Source: Deltaproteobacteria bacterium
Lineage (GTDB): Bacteria; Bdellovibrionota; JAJCYS01
NCBI GenBank assembly: GCA_029262815.1
Contig: JAJCYS010000004.1
Coordinates: forward strand, 1-64,000
Reading direction: 5' to 3'
Length of the DNA: 64,000 nt
Part shown: positions 43,476-52,143 of the stretch, piece after piece
Numbering within the stretch: the first letter of the stretch is position 1
Layout: the number at the start of each line of letters is the position of its first letter
Translations under genes and position numbers: made by a program
The notes under the pieces: generated by a model
What the model was told of the DNA's origin: nothing
Database searches by the model: none
The model's input: only the letters and a program-made list of their open reading frames with translations

Positions 43476-45311
43476 CTAAACGTGGCGATACACACCCTTA
43501 TAGATCATATCGCGTGGAATCTTGACAACAAAAGGCCGCCCATGTTGGCAGGCGATTTTGGGTCCTATCACTTGGCTGGCTTCTTTAAATAGGGATTGTA
43601 CTTCCGTGGGACTCAGATGATCCCCACGCTTTACACTTCGTTTACAGCACAAGTCTCCTATTAGACTAAACACATGTTTTTCAAAAGCCGTAGGTAGATC
43701 GAGATCAGAAGCCATTACCCAGCTCAAAAGTGTCTTGAGGTTAGGTTGAAAATTAAAATATTGAGGATAAGCATCAAGTGTTACCTGTTCATTCGAAACC
43801 GAGATATGAAACCCAAGAGCTGAGAGCATAGATTTGGCCTCGGAAAGTCTGGCTGATTCTTCATTATCAATGCTAATTTGTTCAGGCACTAAAGCAGGTT
43901 GTGTGGCATGTGTATTCAGGCTTTTTAAACATTTTTCATATAGAATTCGCTCATGCAAGGCATGTTGATCAACAAATATAATATCTTTGTCATCCGTGGC
44001 CACAATAAAAAGAGCATCTACGATACCCACAAATTTCAAGTGTTCCCAGTTCACCGAATCTTCATGATGTTCAGCAGGTTTTGGAATATTGGGTTCTTCG
44101 ATTTGCAGGGTTTCATCAGCAAATACTTTTGTGGCAGACGTTTTAAAGCTAGCCGAAATAGACGCTGGATTCAAAGCAATTTCGCCCGTTTGGAGTCCTC
44201 GGCTCTGGAGCCCTCGGCTCGGCCCAGACGTGAAAAAATCTCTGGGTGTTGAAGATGTTTGGTCATACTTTGGCTGTACTAGAGCCGAAGCTAGAGGTAC
44301 ACGATGAATAGTTGGGCTAATCATAAGCCCTTCATGGATGATTTTATTAAGCTGAAGCTGAAGCCCTTTGATAATCGAGGCCTGATTATGTAATCGAACG
44401 GTATCTTTTTTGGGGTCAACATTAAAGTCAACTAATTCCTGTGGGACTGAAAAATGAAGGGCACCCCACGGGCATCCCCGTTTACCGTCAATACCTGCAT
44501 AGGTACGTCGCAAAATACCCAAGATGGGAGGTAGCGTTACAATTCGATGATTCACAGCAGTGAATAAGTGACGTCTATCAGAGAGGGTTGCTAGCGGATT
44601 ACACAAAAAACCCTCACAACTCACGTCTTCATAACTGAATGCTACTTTAAAAGTTTCATTCGATCGATGCATCGGAAAGATTTGAAAAAACCGAGCTTGA
44701 CTGTTCTCACAGGGGCCAAAATGCGTAGGCTTTCCTTTGGCGTCAACCACAAAAGCCACTTGTGGATGATGTAACATCAAAGGCCATAAGATCTTCAGAC
44801 ATCTCCCTGCTTCAACAGTTGCCGAGCCTAAATATTTCTTACGCGCAGGCACCCATGAAAATAAATGATAAACCGAAACGGTCGTACCCGCTTGATTACG
44901 TGATTGAGTCAGCTTAAACCCTTTTACAGGGTCGGCATCCAATGTCCAAGTATCTTCATTGAGGACAGATGATGTTATAGAAATTTTTGAAATCGCAGCA
45001 ATGGAAGATAACGCTTCCCCTCGAAATCCATGGCTGTCGAGTCGCATTAAATCATCAAAAGATTGGATTTTTGAAGTAGCATGTCGCTCAATGGCCAAAG
45101 GCAAATCGTCTTTTGAGACGCCTTGTCCATTATCTTGAACGTGAATTTCTTCTTTACCGCCTTCTTTTAACCGGATATGAATTTCTGTGGCACCTGCATC
45201 GATAGCATTTTCGACCAGTTCTTTAATAACAGAAGCGGGTCCATCAATGACTTCACCTGCAGCAATTTGATCCGCTAGGATCTTAGGTAATTTTTGAATT
45301 TTTGAACTCAT
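43476..45311 (-). CDS. mutL: DNA mismatch repair protein MutL (endonuclease type)
   Basis: 611 residues. GHKL ATPase motifs are KELVENAIDAGAT, DNGQGVSKDDL and RHATSKI...GFRGEALSSIAAIS. The C-terminal half carries the metal-binding endonuclease motif DQHALHERILYEK and CQHGRPFVVKI, so this MutL should nick DNA itself, as in bacteria without MutH. The linker holds a 15-base tandem duplication (44191-44220) giving SRGLQ twice. Upstream FHA-GGDEF ends 9 bases before. Confidence 0.96.
   Translation of the reverse strand: MSSKIQKLPKILADQIAAGEVIDGPASVIKELVENAIDAGATEIHIRLKEGGKEEIHVQDNGQGVSKDDLPLAIERHATSKIQSFDDLMRLDSHGFRGEALSSIAAISKISITSSVLNEDTWTLDADPVKGFKLTQSRNQAGTTVSVYHLFSWVPARKKYLGSATVEAGRCLKILWPLMLHHPQVAFVVDAKGKPTHFGPCENSQARFFQIFPMHRSNETFKVAFSYEDVSCEGFLCNPLATLSDRRHLFTAVNHRIVTLPPILGILRRTYAGIDGKRGCPWGALHFSVPQELVDFNVDPKKDTVRLHNQASIIKGLQLQLNKIIHEGLMISPTIHRVPLASALVQPKYDQTSSTPRDFFTSGPSRGLQSRGLQTGEIALNPASISASFKTSATKVFADETLQIEEPNIPKPAEHHEDSVNWEHLKFVGIVDALFIVATDDKDIIFVDQHALHERILYEKCLKSLNTHATQPALVPEQISIDNEESARLSEAKSMLSALGFHISVSNEQVTLDAYPQYFNFQPNLKTLLSWVMASDLDLPTAFEKHVFSLIGDLCCKRSVKRGDHLSPTEVQSLFKEASQVIGPKIACQHGRPFVVKIPRDMIYKGVYRHV
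44191..44220. repeat. mutL: 15-base tandem duplication in the mutL linker
   Basis: TGGAGTCCTCGGCTC is followed directly by TGGAGCCCTCGGCTC (one difference). In the protein it repeats Ser-Arg-Gly-Leu-Gln in the disordered linker between ATPase and endonuclease parts. It keeps the frame. Confidence 0.85.
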
Positions 45312-45320
45312 AACTCACAC

Positions 45321-46247
45321 TTAAAATAGGGTCGTTGTGACCTTGTTACGGCCTGTTCGTTTACTTTCGTACAAGGCCAGATCAGCCTTGTGAATTAAAT
45401 CATACAACGATCGAACTTTCACCCCCGGACACCAAGTACATCCGCCAATTGAGATTGTCACTCGGATAGCTCGTTTATCCATCTTAAATGCAGTTTCACG
45501 AACATGGTGCCTCAAGCGTTCACCTAATGACTCAGCTGTAGGCAGATCCACACCTGGTAAAATCAGCAAAAACTCTTCTCCGCCAAATCTTACAAACAAA
45601 TCACGTTTACGGATGACTTCTTTTTGTATAGTTTGGGAGACTGAACTGAGCACTTGATCTCCAAAAATATGACCGTGAGTATCATTAAGCTGTTTGAAAT
45701 GGTCAATATCCACCATAAAAATGGTGAGAGGATTTTCTGAGAATCGCGTCCCCTTTAAAAACTCATGTTCAATTTCTGGAATAATCTTTTTGGTATAGGC
45801 ATTTGTGAGTTCATCTCGCATAGCAGCTTCTCGAAGCCGATCAGCGAAACGACGTTCTAAAGAGCCCGCCCGAAGCAGTTGAAGTACCATATCCCCACAT
45901 TGTATTTTGTGACCAAATGGGAGTTCCTGCCGGGTCGTTACACGATCATTTTCGATGATGGTCCCATTCATTGAGCCCAGGTCTTCGACAAAATAACCGT
46001 CCTGATCTTTAATGATCCGACAATGCTTTCTAGAGATATGCTCACTATCCAACCAAATATCAACTTGCTCTCGCTCGCGTCCCAAAACCATCTTGTCTCG
46101 TGTTAACCAAAACGTTCGACCGACATCATGTCCATAAATAATCATCAAACATGCAGGCGTATCATTATTTTGTTGATTTTGTGCTGCTGTAAGCGGGTCT
46201 ATTTCGTCCAATAACTGTGTAGGTTTGGTATCTTTTGACTGTGCCAT
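45321..46247 (-). CDS. FHA-GGDEF diguanylate cyclase
   Basis: 308 residues from the ATG at 46247 (start of MAQSKDTKPT; the frame extends 19 codons upstream with no good start signal). Residues about 35-120 form an FHA phosphothreonine-binding domain (MVLGREREQVDIWLD, EHISRKHCRI, VEDLGSMNGT). The C-terminal GGDEF domain has IFMVDIDHFKQLNDTHGH and RFGGEEF, with RKRD five residues before as an RxxD inhibition site. It should make cyclic-di-GMP in response to a phosphorylated partner, probably via a Ser/Thr kinase, none of which is in the window. It heads the mutL-miaA-accA run and is divergent to the TadG-like operon. Confidence 0.9.
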   Translation of the reverse strand: MAQSKDTKPTQLLDEIDPLTAAQNQQNNDTPACLMIIYGHDVGRTFWLTRDKMVLGREREQVDIWLDSEHISRKHCRIIKDQDGYFVEDLGSMNGTIIENDRVTTRQELPFGHKIQCGDMVLQLLRAGSLERRFADRLREAAMRDELTNAYTKKIIPEIEHEFLKGTRFSENPLTIFMVDIDHFKQLNDTHGHIFGDQVLSSVSQTIQKEVIRKRDLFVRFGGEEFLLILPGVDLPTAESLGERLRHHVRETAFKMDKRAIRVTISIGGCTWCPGVKVRSLYDLIHKADLALYESKRTGRNKVTTTLF

Positions 46248-46445
46248 TTCTTTTATTGTACACCCTGACCAGTGACACATTAGTTGAGGTAAATTCATAT
46301 TCATTACATTTATATATTTAATGAATTAGATGATTAATACATCAACTCTTGGGTTATAGAAAAAAGTATTGGCTCTAGTGGCCAGTAATGCAGCCTGTCA
46401 TTTTCCCCTTAATGATTAAACACTTATAACCGATACGTCATATGG

Positions 46446-48215
46446 ATGAGTACGGGCAGAACTATGTATAAAAAATGTAAAGGGCAGATGACAATTCTGG
46501 TCATGCTTGTCTTCCTGACCCTCTTTCTTTTGTTTGCATTTGTCGTCAACATTGGCGTGCTTATCAGTGAAAAAGTAAACCTTCAAAACTCTGCAGACCT
46601 AGGCGCTTATGCTGGTGCAGCCATGCAAGCTCGAGTACTCAACAAAATTGGATATCTAAATTTTCGAATGCGACAAAACTGGAAAGAATTTGCATTTCAT
46701 AACTGGGTCACCCATATGCGAGGCGCACGAGATCATCCCGCCTTTTGGGGAAAGCCAGCTGCGGGGACAGCTATCGGTCCCATTGATCAACCTTTCAAAC
46801 CTGGTCTGGCTTTTTCATGTGTATGTTTGCCAGGTACAAGCTACCAAGGAATCACCGCAAACTTTTGCCAAAAAGGGTGTGAGATGAGCTTTCCTGGCGT
46901 TGATGAACCCGCCCTACTCTTTCTATCTCCGGTTACATTAGCGTTTGCCCAAGCTGCGGCACAAATTCGTGAAGAAATTTATGAGGAATGGGAAAAATTC
47001 CTAAATGACTCAGAAGTCTATTCACAAGTACTTGTTGAACGGTATAAAGAACAAAATGATCGATTTGTGAACGTCTTAAACTCGTATATTCAATTTATTA
47101 ATGAGATTGGTCGTGTAACAAACCCTATAGGTTCAGGGGACCCCATTTCACAAACCGTACAAAACACAATTTTGAAGAACCTATCCGTTGGTAATGCCCA
47201 GAGACTCGATGTCAGATCCCTAGTTCCCTCAAGTTCGGATAGTCCATGGTTTAAGGCCACACCTATTATCACGCGCGGACTTGTTGTATTTGCACAGTTT
47301 CTAAAAGGTGGCGGTGGTGAACGAATTATTCGCCCTAGTCCCGTACCGATAGAGGCTGACCTCTCTCTGGGTGTAGGTAAGAATCCAACCACCTTGACCT
47401 ATTATGCACTTAGGCTTATTTCTAAACCTAAACTCATCTACCTCCCTGATCACTGGCAACCCATTCTCGTAGCCTACTCAGCAGCCAAGCCATTTGGATC
47501 TCGCGTGGGCCCTCAGCCCAGTCCTGGAGGTACCTCAGATAAGTTAATTAGACTAGCAAATGCGGCCGGTGATGCCACAAGTCCTAACTTCGCGTTCTAT
47601 CAAGGGGATAAAGTCGGCATCAAAGCGCATGGTCAATTAGACATCTTGAGTAACTACATCACTGGTGAAGCAGAGGAGTTTAACTACCCTACAGCAAACA
47701 ACCAAAACAGCCAGGCTATTGCATCGATCCGTGCGCCTAACCATTACGAAGCCATGCGATATCCCATTTTTGTAGACCCCACAAAAACGCCAATGGATCC
47801 CCGCATGTTTGCACAAGTTCGGTATCCAGATGGCATCGAGTTTCAAAGTGGACAAAATTTGTTTCAACCAGATGAACAGATGGGTCGAAGTTTGTTATTT
47901 TCTGCCAATGATGGTCCAGGTAACGACATGAAACCCGATCTCACAACCCTAAACTTCCATAATGATACAACTGGCGAACGTACTTTTAGAGCCAATGTAA
48001 TTCAAACTCGAAGCAGCTATGCCTCACCCGTTGAGTTTGATGATGACCTAGGTCGAACTGGGTACAGTGTCAAACTCATCAGTATGATTCATCTCATCAC
48101 AACTATTTTTCAAGATGCGCAAGGTGTTGAAGTGCCTATTGAGAATTTTCCATCTGGAGATCCTAATGTGGAAAATCGTTCTCCTTCTCCTGCGGGGAGC
48201 AACATATGGCATTAA
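46446..48215 (+). CDS. TadE/TadG-like pilus-assembly or secretion-associated membrane protein
   Basis: 589 residues. The N-terminus (KGQMTILVMLVFLTLFLLFAFVVNIGVLI, about 15-38) is the single membrane helix of TadE/TadG-like proteins. EKVNLQNSADLGAYAGAA follows, the usual post-helix sequence of TadG. The large outer part is unrecognised. TadG relatives are minor pilins or assembly factors of Flp pili, but no TadA, TadB or CpaB-like genes are in the window. It starts a four-gene plus-strand operon; the next gene overlaps by 10 bases. Confidence 0.75.
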   Translation: MSTGRTMYKKCKGQMTILVMLVFLTLFLLFAFVVNIGVLISEKVNLQNSADLGAYAGAAMQARVLNKIGYLNFRMRQNWKEFAFHNWVTHMRGARDHPAFWGKPAAGTAIGPIDQPFKPGLAFSCVCLPGTSYQGITANFCQKGCEMSFPGVDEPALLFLSPVTLAFAQAAAQIREEIYEEWEKFLNDSEVYSQVLVERYKEQNDRFVNVLNSYIQFINEIGRVTNPIGSGDPISQTVQNTILKNLSVGNAQRLDVRSLVPSSSDSPWFKATPIITRGLVVFAQFLKGGGGERIIRPSPVPIEADLSLGVGKNPTTLTYYALRLISKPKLIYLPDHWQPILVAYSAAKPFGSRVGPQPSPGGTSDKLIRLANAAGDATSPNFAFYQGDKVGIKAHGQLDILSNYITGEAEEFNYPTANNQNSQAIASIRAPNHYEAMRYPIFVDPTKTPMDPRMFAQVRYPDGIEFQSGQNLFQPDEQMGRSLLFSANDGPGNDMKPDLTTLNFHNDTTGERTFRANVIQTRSSYASPVEFDDDLGRTGYSVKLISMIHLITTIFQDAQGVEVPIENFPSGDPNVENRSPSPAGSNIWH

Positions 48216-49501
48216 ACAAAATACTTTTATTCTCATTTTTCTTCTTTTTTCTGAGTAGCAGTCTAGTTTTAACTGAGGCTCAAACCCAAAAAGAAAAAAA
48301 GAGTGAAAAAACAGAAGAAACCAAGACTAAAAAAGAAAAAGAAGAAAGTGTACACTTGAAAATTTTTAAAATGCAACGTGAGGATCGAAAACGAGAGCGG
48401 GAGGAGAAAAAGAAAGAAATTGAGGAACGTAAACAGAAACTGGAAGAAGACAAAAAGAAAACCGAAGCGATGAAGGCTGAACGAAAAAAGAAAGAGGCTG
48501 TACAAAACAAGAAGGTAGAAGCGCGTACTCAGTATTGTATGAAACGGACCTACCTTCTACCGGATAATGAGAAAAAATACAAAATCAAAGAAGGAACGTT
48601 TGTTGAAGTGAAAGATGGAAAAACCGCTCCCCCAGATGCAACATCAAACTATTTTCTATATGAAAAAATTAAATTTTGTATCTATTGTGCCGACGGAAAT
48701 CAACCAGGACTCGATCCCAAAAAATGCCAAGCTGCTGTACAGTCTCAAGTAGAAATTAATAAACTTAAGGACGAACAAGAGAAAAAAGAATTTGAAGAAA
48801 AACTTAAAATTGCTTTTGACACTGCACCCAAAACCTTCGCAGCACTGTTTAAATTAGGTACGCAAATCTATAAAACCATTAAAGCAATGCGAGAAAAAAA
48901 GAAAAAACGTGAATTTCCTAAAGGAGAAGAAGCGTTTGGCGTTCCGCAACAACCACAACGTCCCGGAGATTCATTTATCCCCCCACCCGCTATCCCAGAA
49001 CAATCCTTCACCTTACCCACTGCTGAATCACCCAGGAATTTCGATAAAAATGGATCTGGCAAATCAAACTCTTTTCTGGGATTTGGGAAAGACAAAGACA
49101 AAAAGGGCAAAAGCCAACCTGGCGATCCCTTTCGCTCTAGCCCCGTTGCTTCAGGGCAAGGCGCTGGCGGCGCAGGTGTCACGGGTGGAACAAGTCCTCC
49201 CATTGTCACAGACGGTGGGGATCACGATCATACTCAACCCTTTTTACCGTCTCAAGATATACCCATAGCTTTCTCAGGTGGTAATGGTGGAGACTCTGTA
49301 CCGGTAGATGATTCAGCCTTATTAAACTTACTGGCGGATGATGAAAAAGAAGCATTTTCGAGATTAAAAGATTTAGAAGCCCAAAAAGAAGACGAATCAC
49401 AACAAAGAGGTATTGCAAATACGTCAGTTGGCGGGCTTGAGATATTAATGAGCAACGTAGGGGATACCTCGAGAGAGGTTATTTTTAAAGAATATGAGTG
49501 A
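48206..49501 (+). CDS. Exported, highly charged coiled-coil protein with Gly/Pro-rich tail
   Basis: 431 residues. A signal peptide (ILLFSFFFFFLSSSLVLTEA) is followed by about 80 residues of Lys/Glu/Arg-rich coiled coil (REDRKREREEKKKEIEERKQ). Then comes a small Cys-containing region (FCIYCADG, CQAAV), a short helical part, and a Gly/Pro/Ser-rich tail from about 250. No family recognised. Coupled to the TadG-like gene before it and to the next gene (8-base overlap). Confidence 0.65.
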   Translation: MALNKILLFSFFFFFLSSSLVLTEAQTQKEKKSEKTEETKTKKEKEESVHLKIFKMQREDRKREREEKKKEIEERKQKLEEDKKKTEAMKAERKKKEAVQNKKVEARTQYCMKRTYLLPDNEKKYKIKEGTFVEVKDGKTAPPDATSNYFLYEKIKFCIYCADGNQPGLDPKKCQAAVQSQVEINKLKDEQEKKEFEEKLKIAFDTAPKTFAALFKLGTQIYKTIKAMREKKKKREFPKGEEAFGVPQQPQRPGDSFIPPPAIPEQSFTLPTAESPRNFDKNGSGKSNSFLGFGKDKDKKGKSQPGDPFRSSPVASGQGAGGAGVTGGTSPPIVTDGGDHDHTQPFLPSQDIPIAFSGGNGGDSVPVDDSALLNLLADDEKEAFSRLKDLEAQKEDESQQRGIANTSVGGLEILMSNVGDTSREVIFKEYE

Positions 49502-50339
49502 GGTCAGGGTTATGAGAGGGAATAAAATAATTAATATTTCATGGATTTGGGTTGTAGGTATGACCCTAAGCATGATGTGGGGACTGTCACCCGCAACTGC
49601 ACAAGGAGAAATATTTAAGAATCAGTTCATTCAATTTGAGCTGCCCGAAAACTGGTCATGTCATGTGGTTGGTACAGAGTGGGTTTGTCAGAATGAAAAG
49701 AACCCTAAAATACGAAAAGAGGCGGTCATGGTTTTTGCGGCTAAAGTAGCCGGAAAATTGGATTCGATTTCAAAATACGAAACCTACCTCAATACAGAGC
49801 GAAATATTGCAGCGCTCGATAAAACAAAGTTGACTGCAAAGAGCTTGTATGTCCGTAAACGCTCAATCGGGGGCCATAAATGGGTTGATTCAATGAAAAA
49901 GAATTCAGAAATCCCTGGCTTCATGACTCGATACCTTGCCACCACTTATAAAGGGATTGCCATTTTATTTACGTACAGTGTGTTGGAGCCTCGATCACGT
50001 GTGTATGCGTCACTTTTTAGCCGAGTTGTAGACTCTTTGCAACCTAGGCGTGAATTATCTTCAAGGGGTGACAAAAAAGACAAAGGCCCGATTACCAGTA
50101 TTTCAGTTGCTGACTTACTCGAACCCAGTGCACCTAAAAAACCCGCCGAAAAAGGTTCTGTCGGACTTGATGTTAGTCAGAGTGCACCCCCACAAGATGA
50201 CGAAGAAGGCGGATCTATGCTTCTATGGATCATTCTTCTTGCAGGTGTGCTCGGCGCATATTTTGTAATTTCGAAACGTAAAAAACCTGCTCAAACAGAA
50301 GAAGATGAGGACGAAGATGAGGACGAGGATGAGGAATAA
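49494..50339 (+). CDS. Exported protein with C-terminal membrane anchor and acidic tail
   Basis: 281 residues: an N-terminal signal (ISWIWVVGMTLSMMWGLSPATAQG), a globular region of about 150 residues (FIQFELPENWSCHVVGTEWVCQNE), a disordered linker, one membrane helix (SMLLWIILLAGVLGAYFVI), a basic stop-transfer stretch and a tail of alternating Glu and Asp. The predicted topology puts the globular part in the periplasm and the acidic tail in the cytoplasm. The tail's DNA is a run of short imperfect GAGGAC/GAAGAT repeats. Function unknown; third gene of the operon. Confidence 0.65.
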   Translation: MSEVRVMRGNKIINISWIWVVGMTLSMMWGLSPATAQGEIFKNQFIQFELPENWSCHVVGTEWVCQNEKNPKIRKEAVMVFAAKVAGKLDSISKYETYLNTERNIAALDKTKLTAKSLYVRKRSIGGHKWVDSMKKNSEIPGFMTRYLATTYKGIAILFTYSVLEPRSRVYASLFSRVVDSLQPRRELSSRGDKKDKGPITSISVADLLEPSAPKKPAEKGSVGLDVSQSAPPQDDEEGGSMLLWIILLAGVLGAYFVISKRKKPAQTEEDEDEDEDEDEE

Positions 50340-50350
50340 ATAAAGGCGAA

Positions 50351-51979
50351 ATGGTTAACCCCCTTCAAAAACCGTTCGTAAATCGAACGTTAACTCTAAT
50401 TCAAAAAGAGCTCACGGCTTATTATCAAGATAAAATTCGTGAGCTCGCCCCCCCTCCTTCATTCATCAAAAAGCAGATGAATTTAAGTGAATCCTTTTTT
50501 TCTAAAACGCCAATTCATGAAATTCAAGCAACAGACCTATCTCACACCATTGCACATCATGATGTAATCTGTGTAGGTGACTACCATACATTTTATTATT
50601 CACAAAAAGTGTTCTCAGAAATTATCCAACAATTCCATCAAAATAACGAGAAAGCTGTTGTTGTACTCGAAAGCATCCCTTCTCAAAAAAATAAAATATT
50701 ATCACAAATTTTAGATCAACACATTCCTATCAAATCTGTGATGGACAAATTAAATTTTAAATCTACCTGGGATTTTGATTCCCAAGGTACGGAAGTGATT
50801 CTATCGTTTTGCAGAAAAAATAATATTCCGACCTATGGGATGAATTTAACGAAAGGTTTCTACGACGTTTCTCAAAATTTCTTTATGGAACGTGAGCTTC
50901 ATTTCATCAAAACACTTCAAAAAATTAAAAAGAAGCACCCCAATCAAAAACTGTTTGTCCTCGTAGGTGACATCCACTTGTTGCCACACAACCTTCCTAT
51001 GTGGTGGTCCCAAACAACCAAAACATCTCTGCCCATGCTTTGCATTCATCAAAATAGTGATGAAATATATTGGCGACTTAAAAACAGGGCCTCAAGACAC
51101 ACAACCTCATATTTTAAAATCAACCCTCAAAACTACGTACTCATTAACACACGACCTTGGGTGAAATATCACAGCTACCTACACCTGCTAGAAAAATCTA
51201 TTGAGTACGAATCATACACGGAAGAAGAATCTTTAGAAGAAGCTGAGTTGAGTCGCTACGATCAATTCCTTCAGCTCTTATCCCAACTTTCAAAACTACT
51301 GAATGTTAAAAATGAAACGAAAATCCCTCCTTTTACAAGCTATAGCTCATTAGAATTTGACCTTCCTTTGATGATTAAAAATGCACCCTTTCTTACATTC
51401 CGTGAAAAAAAGGGATATCTGGCTCTCTTTAAAGAGGAAATTCCATTCTTTATCCCTGAGTCTCGGACTTTATATTGTCCACACCATACGGCAAATATGA
51501 TGACAGATGCCTGTCTCAGAATGCTACACAGCCATGTAACCGGATGGCAAAGTCATTTTAGAGGAACACGTGCTAATTTTTATAGTTGGATTATTTTAGA
51601 AGCCTATATATTTGCCCTTTCAAAGTTAATGAACCCAGCAAGAAAGCCACTTTCTCTAACACACCTCACACCGCATTTGGGGACAATTTGGCCTAAGTGT
51701 TTGAATTATTTAAGAGAAACAGATGTTAATTGGGGTGCATGGCTCAAAATTGCTAGCTTATTTTCAACGTTACAGAGCAAGCCACAAGCCCAATATCGCT
51801 TACTTCAATGGATTGGTCAACGATGGGGACTCACATGGGCTACTCATTTTACCCAATTTACGATAGAGGATTTAGATCGCTTTTGTCCCTCAAACACGGC
51901 TCACCAGTTCAAAGCCAGCAAAAAACACTTTTTTGAACTCATGCAACAATCCCCCTTTAAAACAACAGATATTCTTTAA
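50351..51979 (+). CDS. ChaN-like domain protein
   Basis: 542 residues. Residues about 60-225 match the ChaN-like (DUF399) fold: DVICVGDYHTFYYSQKVFSEII, KAVVVLESIPSQ, IPTYGMNLTKG and KLFVLVGDIHLLPHNLP. The fold, related to EreA/Tiki, uses His and Glu residues for metal or haem. No signal peptide or lipobox is seen, unlike typical ChaN lipoproteins. The C-terminal 300 residues are unrecognised and helical. Last gene of the TadG-like operon, 11 bases after the previous one. Confidence 0.7.
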   Translation: MVNPLQKPFVNRTLTLIQKELTAYYQDKIRELAPPPSFIKKQMNLSESFFSKTPIHEIQATDLSHTIAHHDVICVGDYHTFYYSQKVFSEIIQQFHQNNEKAVVVLESIPSQKNKILSQILDQHIPIKSVMDKLNFKSTWDFDSQGTEVILSFCRKNNIPTYGMNLTKGFYDVSQNFFMERELHFIKTLQKIKKKHPNQKLFVLVGDIHLLPHNLPMWWSQTTKTSLPMLCIHQNSDEIYWRLKNRASRHTTSYFKINPQNYVLINTRPWVKYHSYLHLLEKSIEYESYTEEESLEEAELSRYDQFLQLLSQLSKLLNVKNETKIPPFTSYSSLEFDLPLMIKNAPFLTFREKKGYLALFKEEIPFFIPESRTLYCPHHTANMMTDACLRMLHSHVTGWQSHFRGTRANFYSWIILEAYIFALSKLMNPARKPLSLTHLTPHLGTIWPKCLNYLRETDVNWGAWLKIASLFSTLQSKPQAQYRLLQWIGQRWGLTWATHFTQFTIEDLDRFCPSNTAHQFKASKKHFFELMQQSPFKTTDIL

Positions 51980-52143
51980 AGAATTTGCTATACTGCGCTC
52001 AGTATGGAGTCAAGCCATCCACAATTTATCTATTTTCCCTTTTGGTTTCACCGTTATTGGCGGTGAGCTGTCAATGTTTTTACTATTTTAAAATGTCTTT
52101 AAAAAAACAAAAATAATAAGAATGACGTGTTGTCGAGGTATTT
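51980..52143. promoter_or_regulatory. Intergenic region with hairpins and possible promoter before the transporter
   Basis: ATTCTTTAAAGAAT (51971-51984) spans the end of the ChaN-like gene. ATACTG-CGCT-CAGTAT (51990-52005) and TCACCG/CGGTGA (52048-52053, 52061-52066) follow; the last precedes a T-rich stretch and could end the operon. TATACT at 51990 region could also be a -10 box. The assignments are tentative. Confidence 0.35.

Noticed and set aside
48269..48510. Phe/Ser-rich minus-strand frames opposite the coiled-coil gene
   Set aside because: Created by the purine-rich Lys/Glu codons of the real gene read on the opposite strand.
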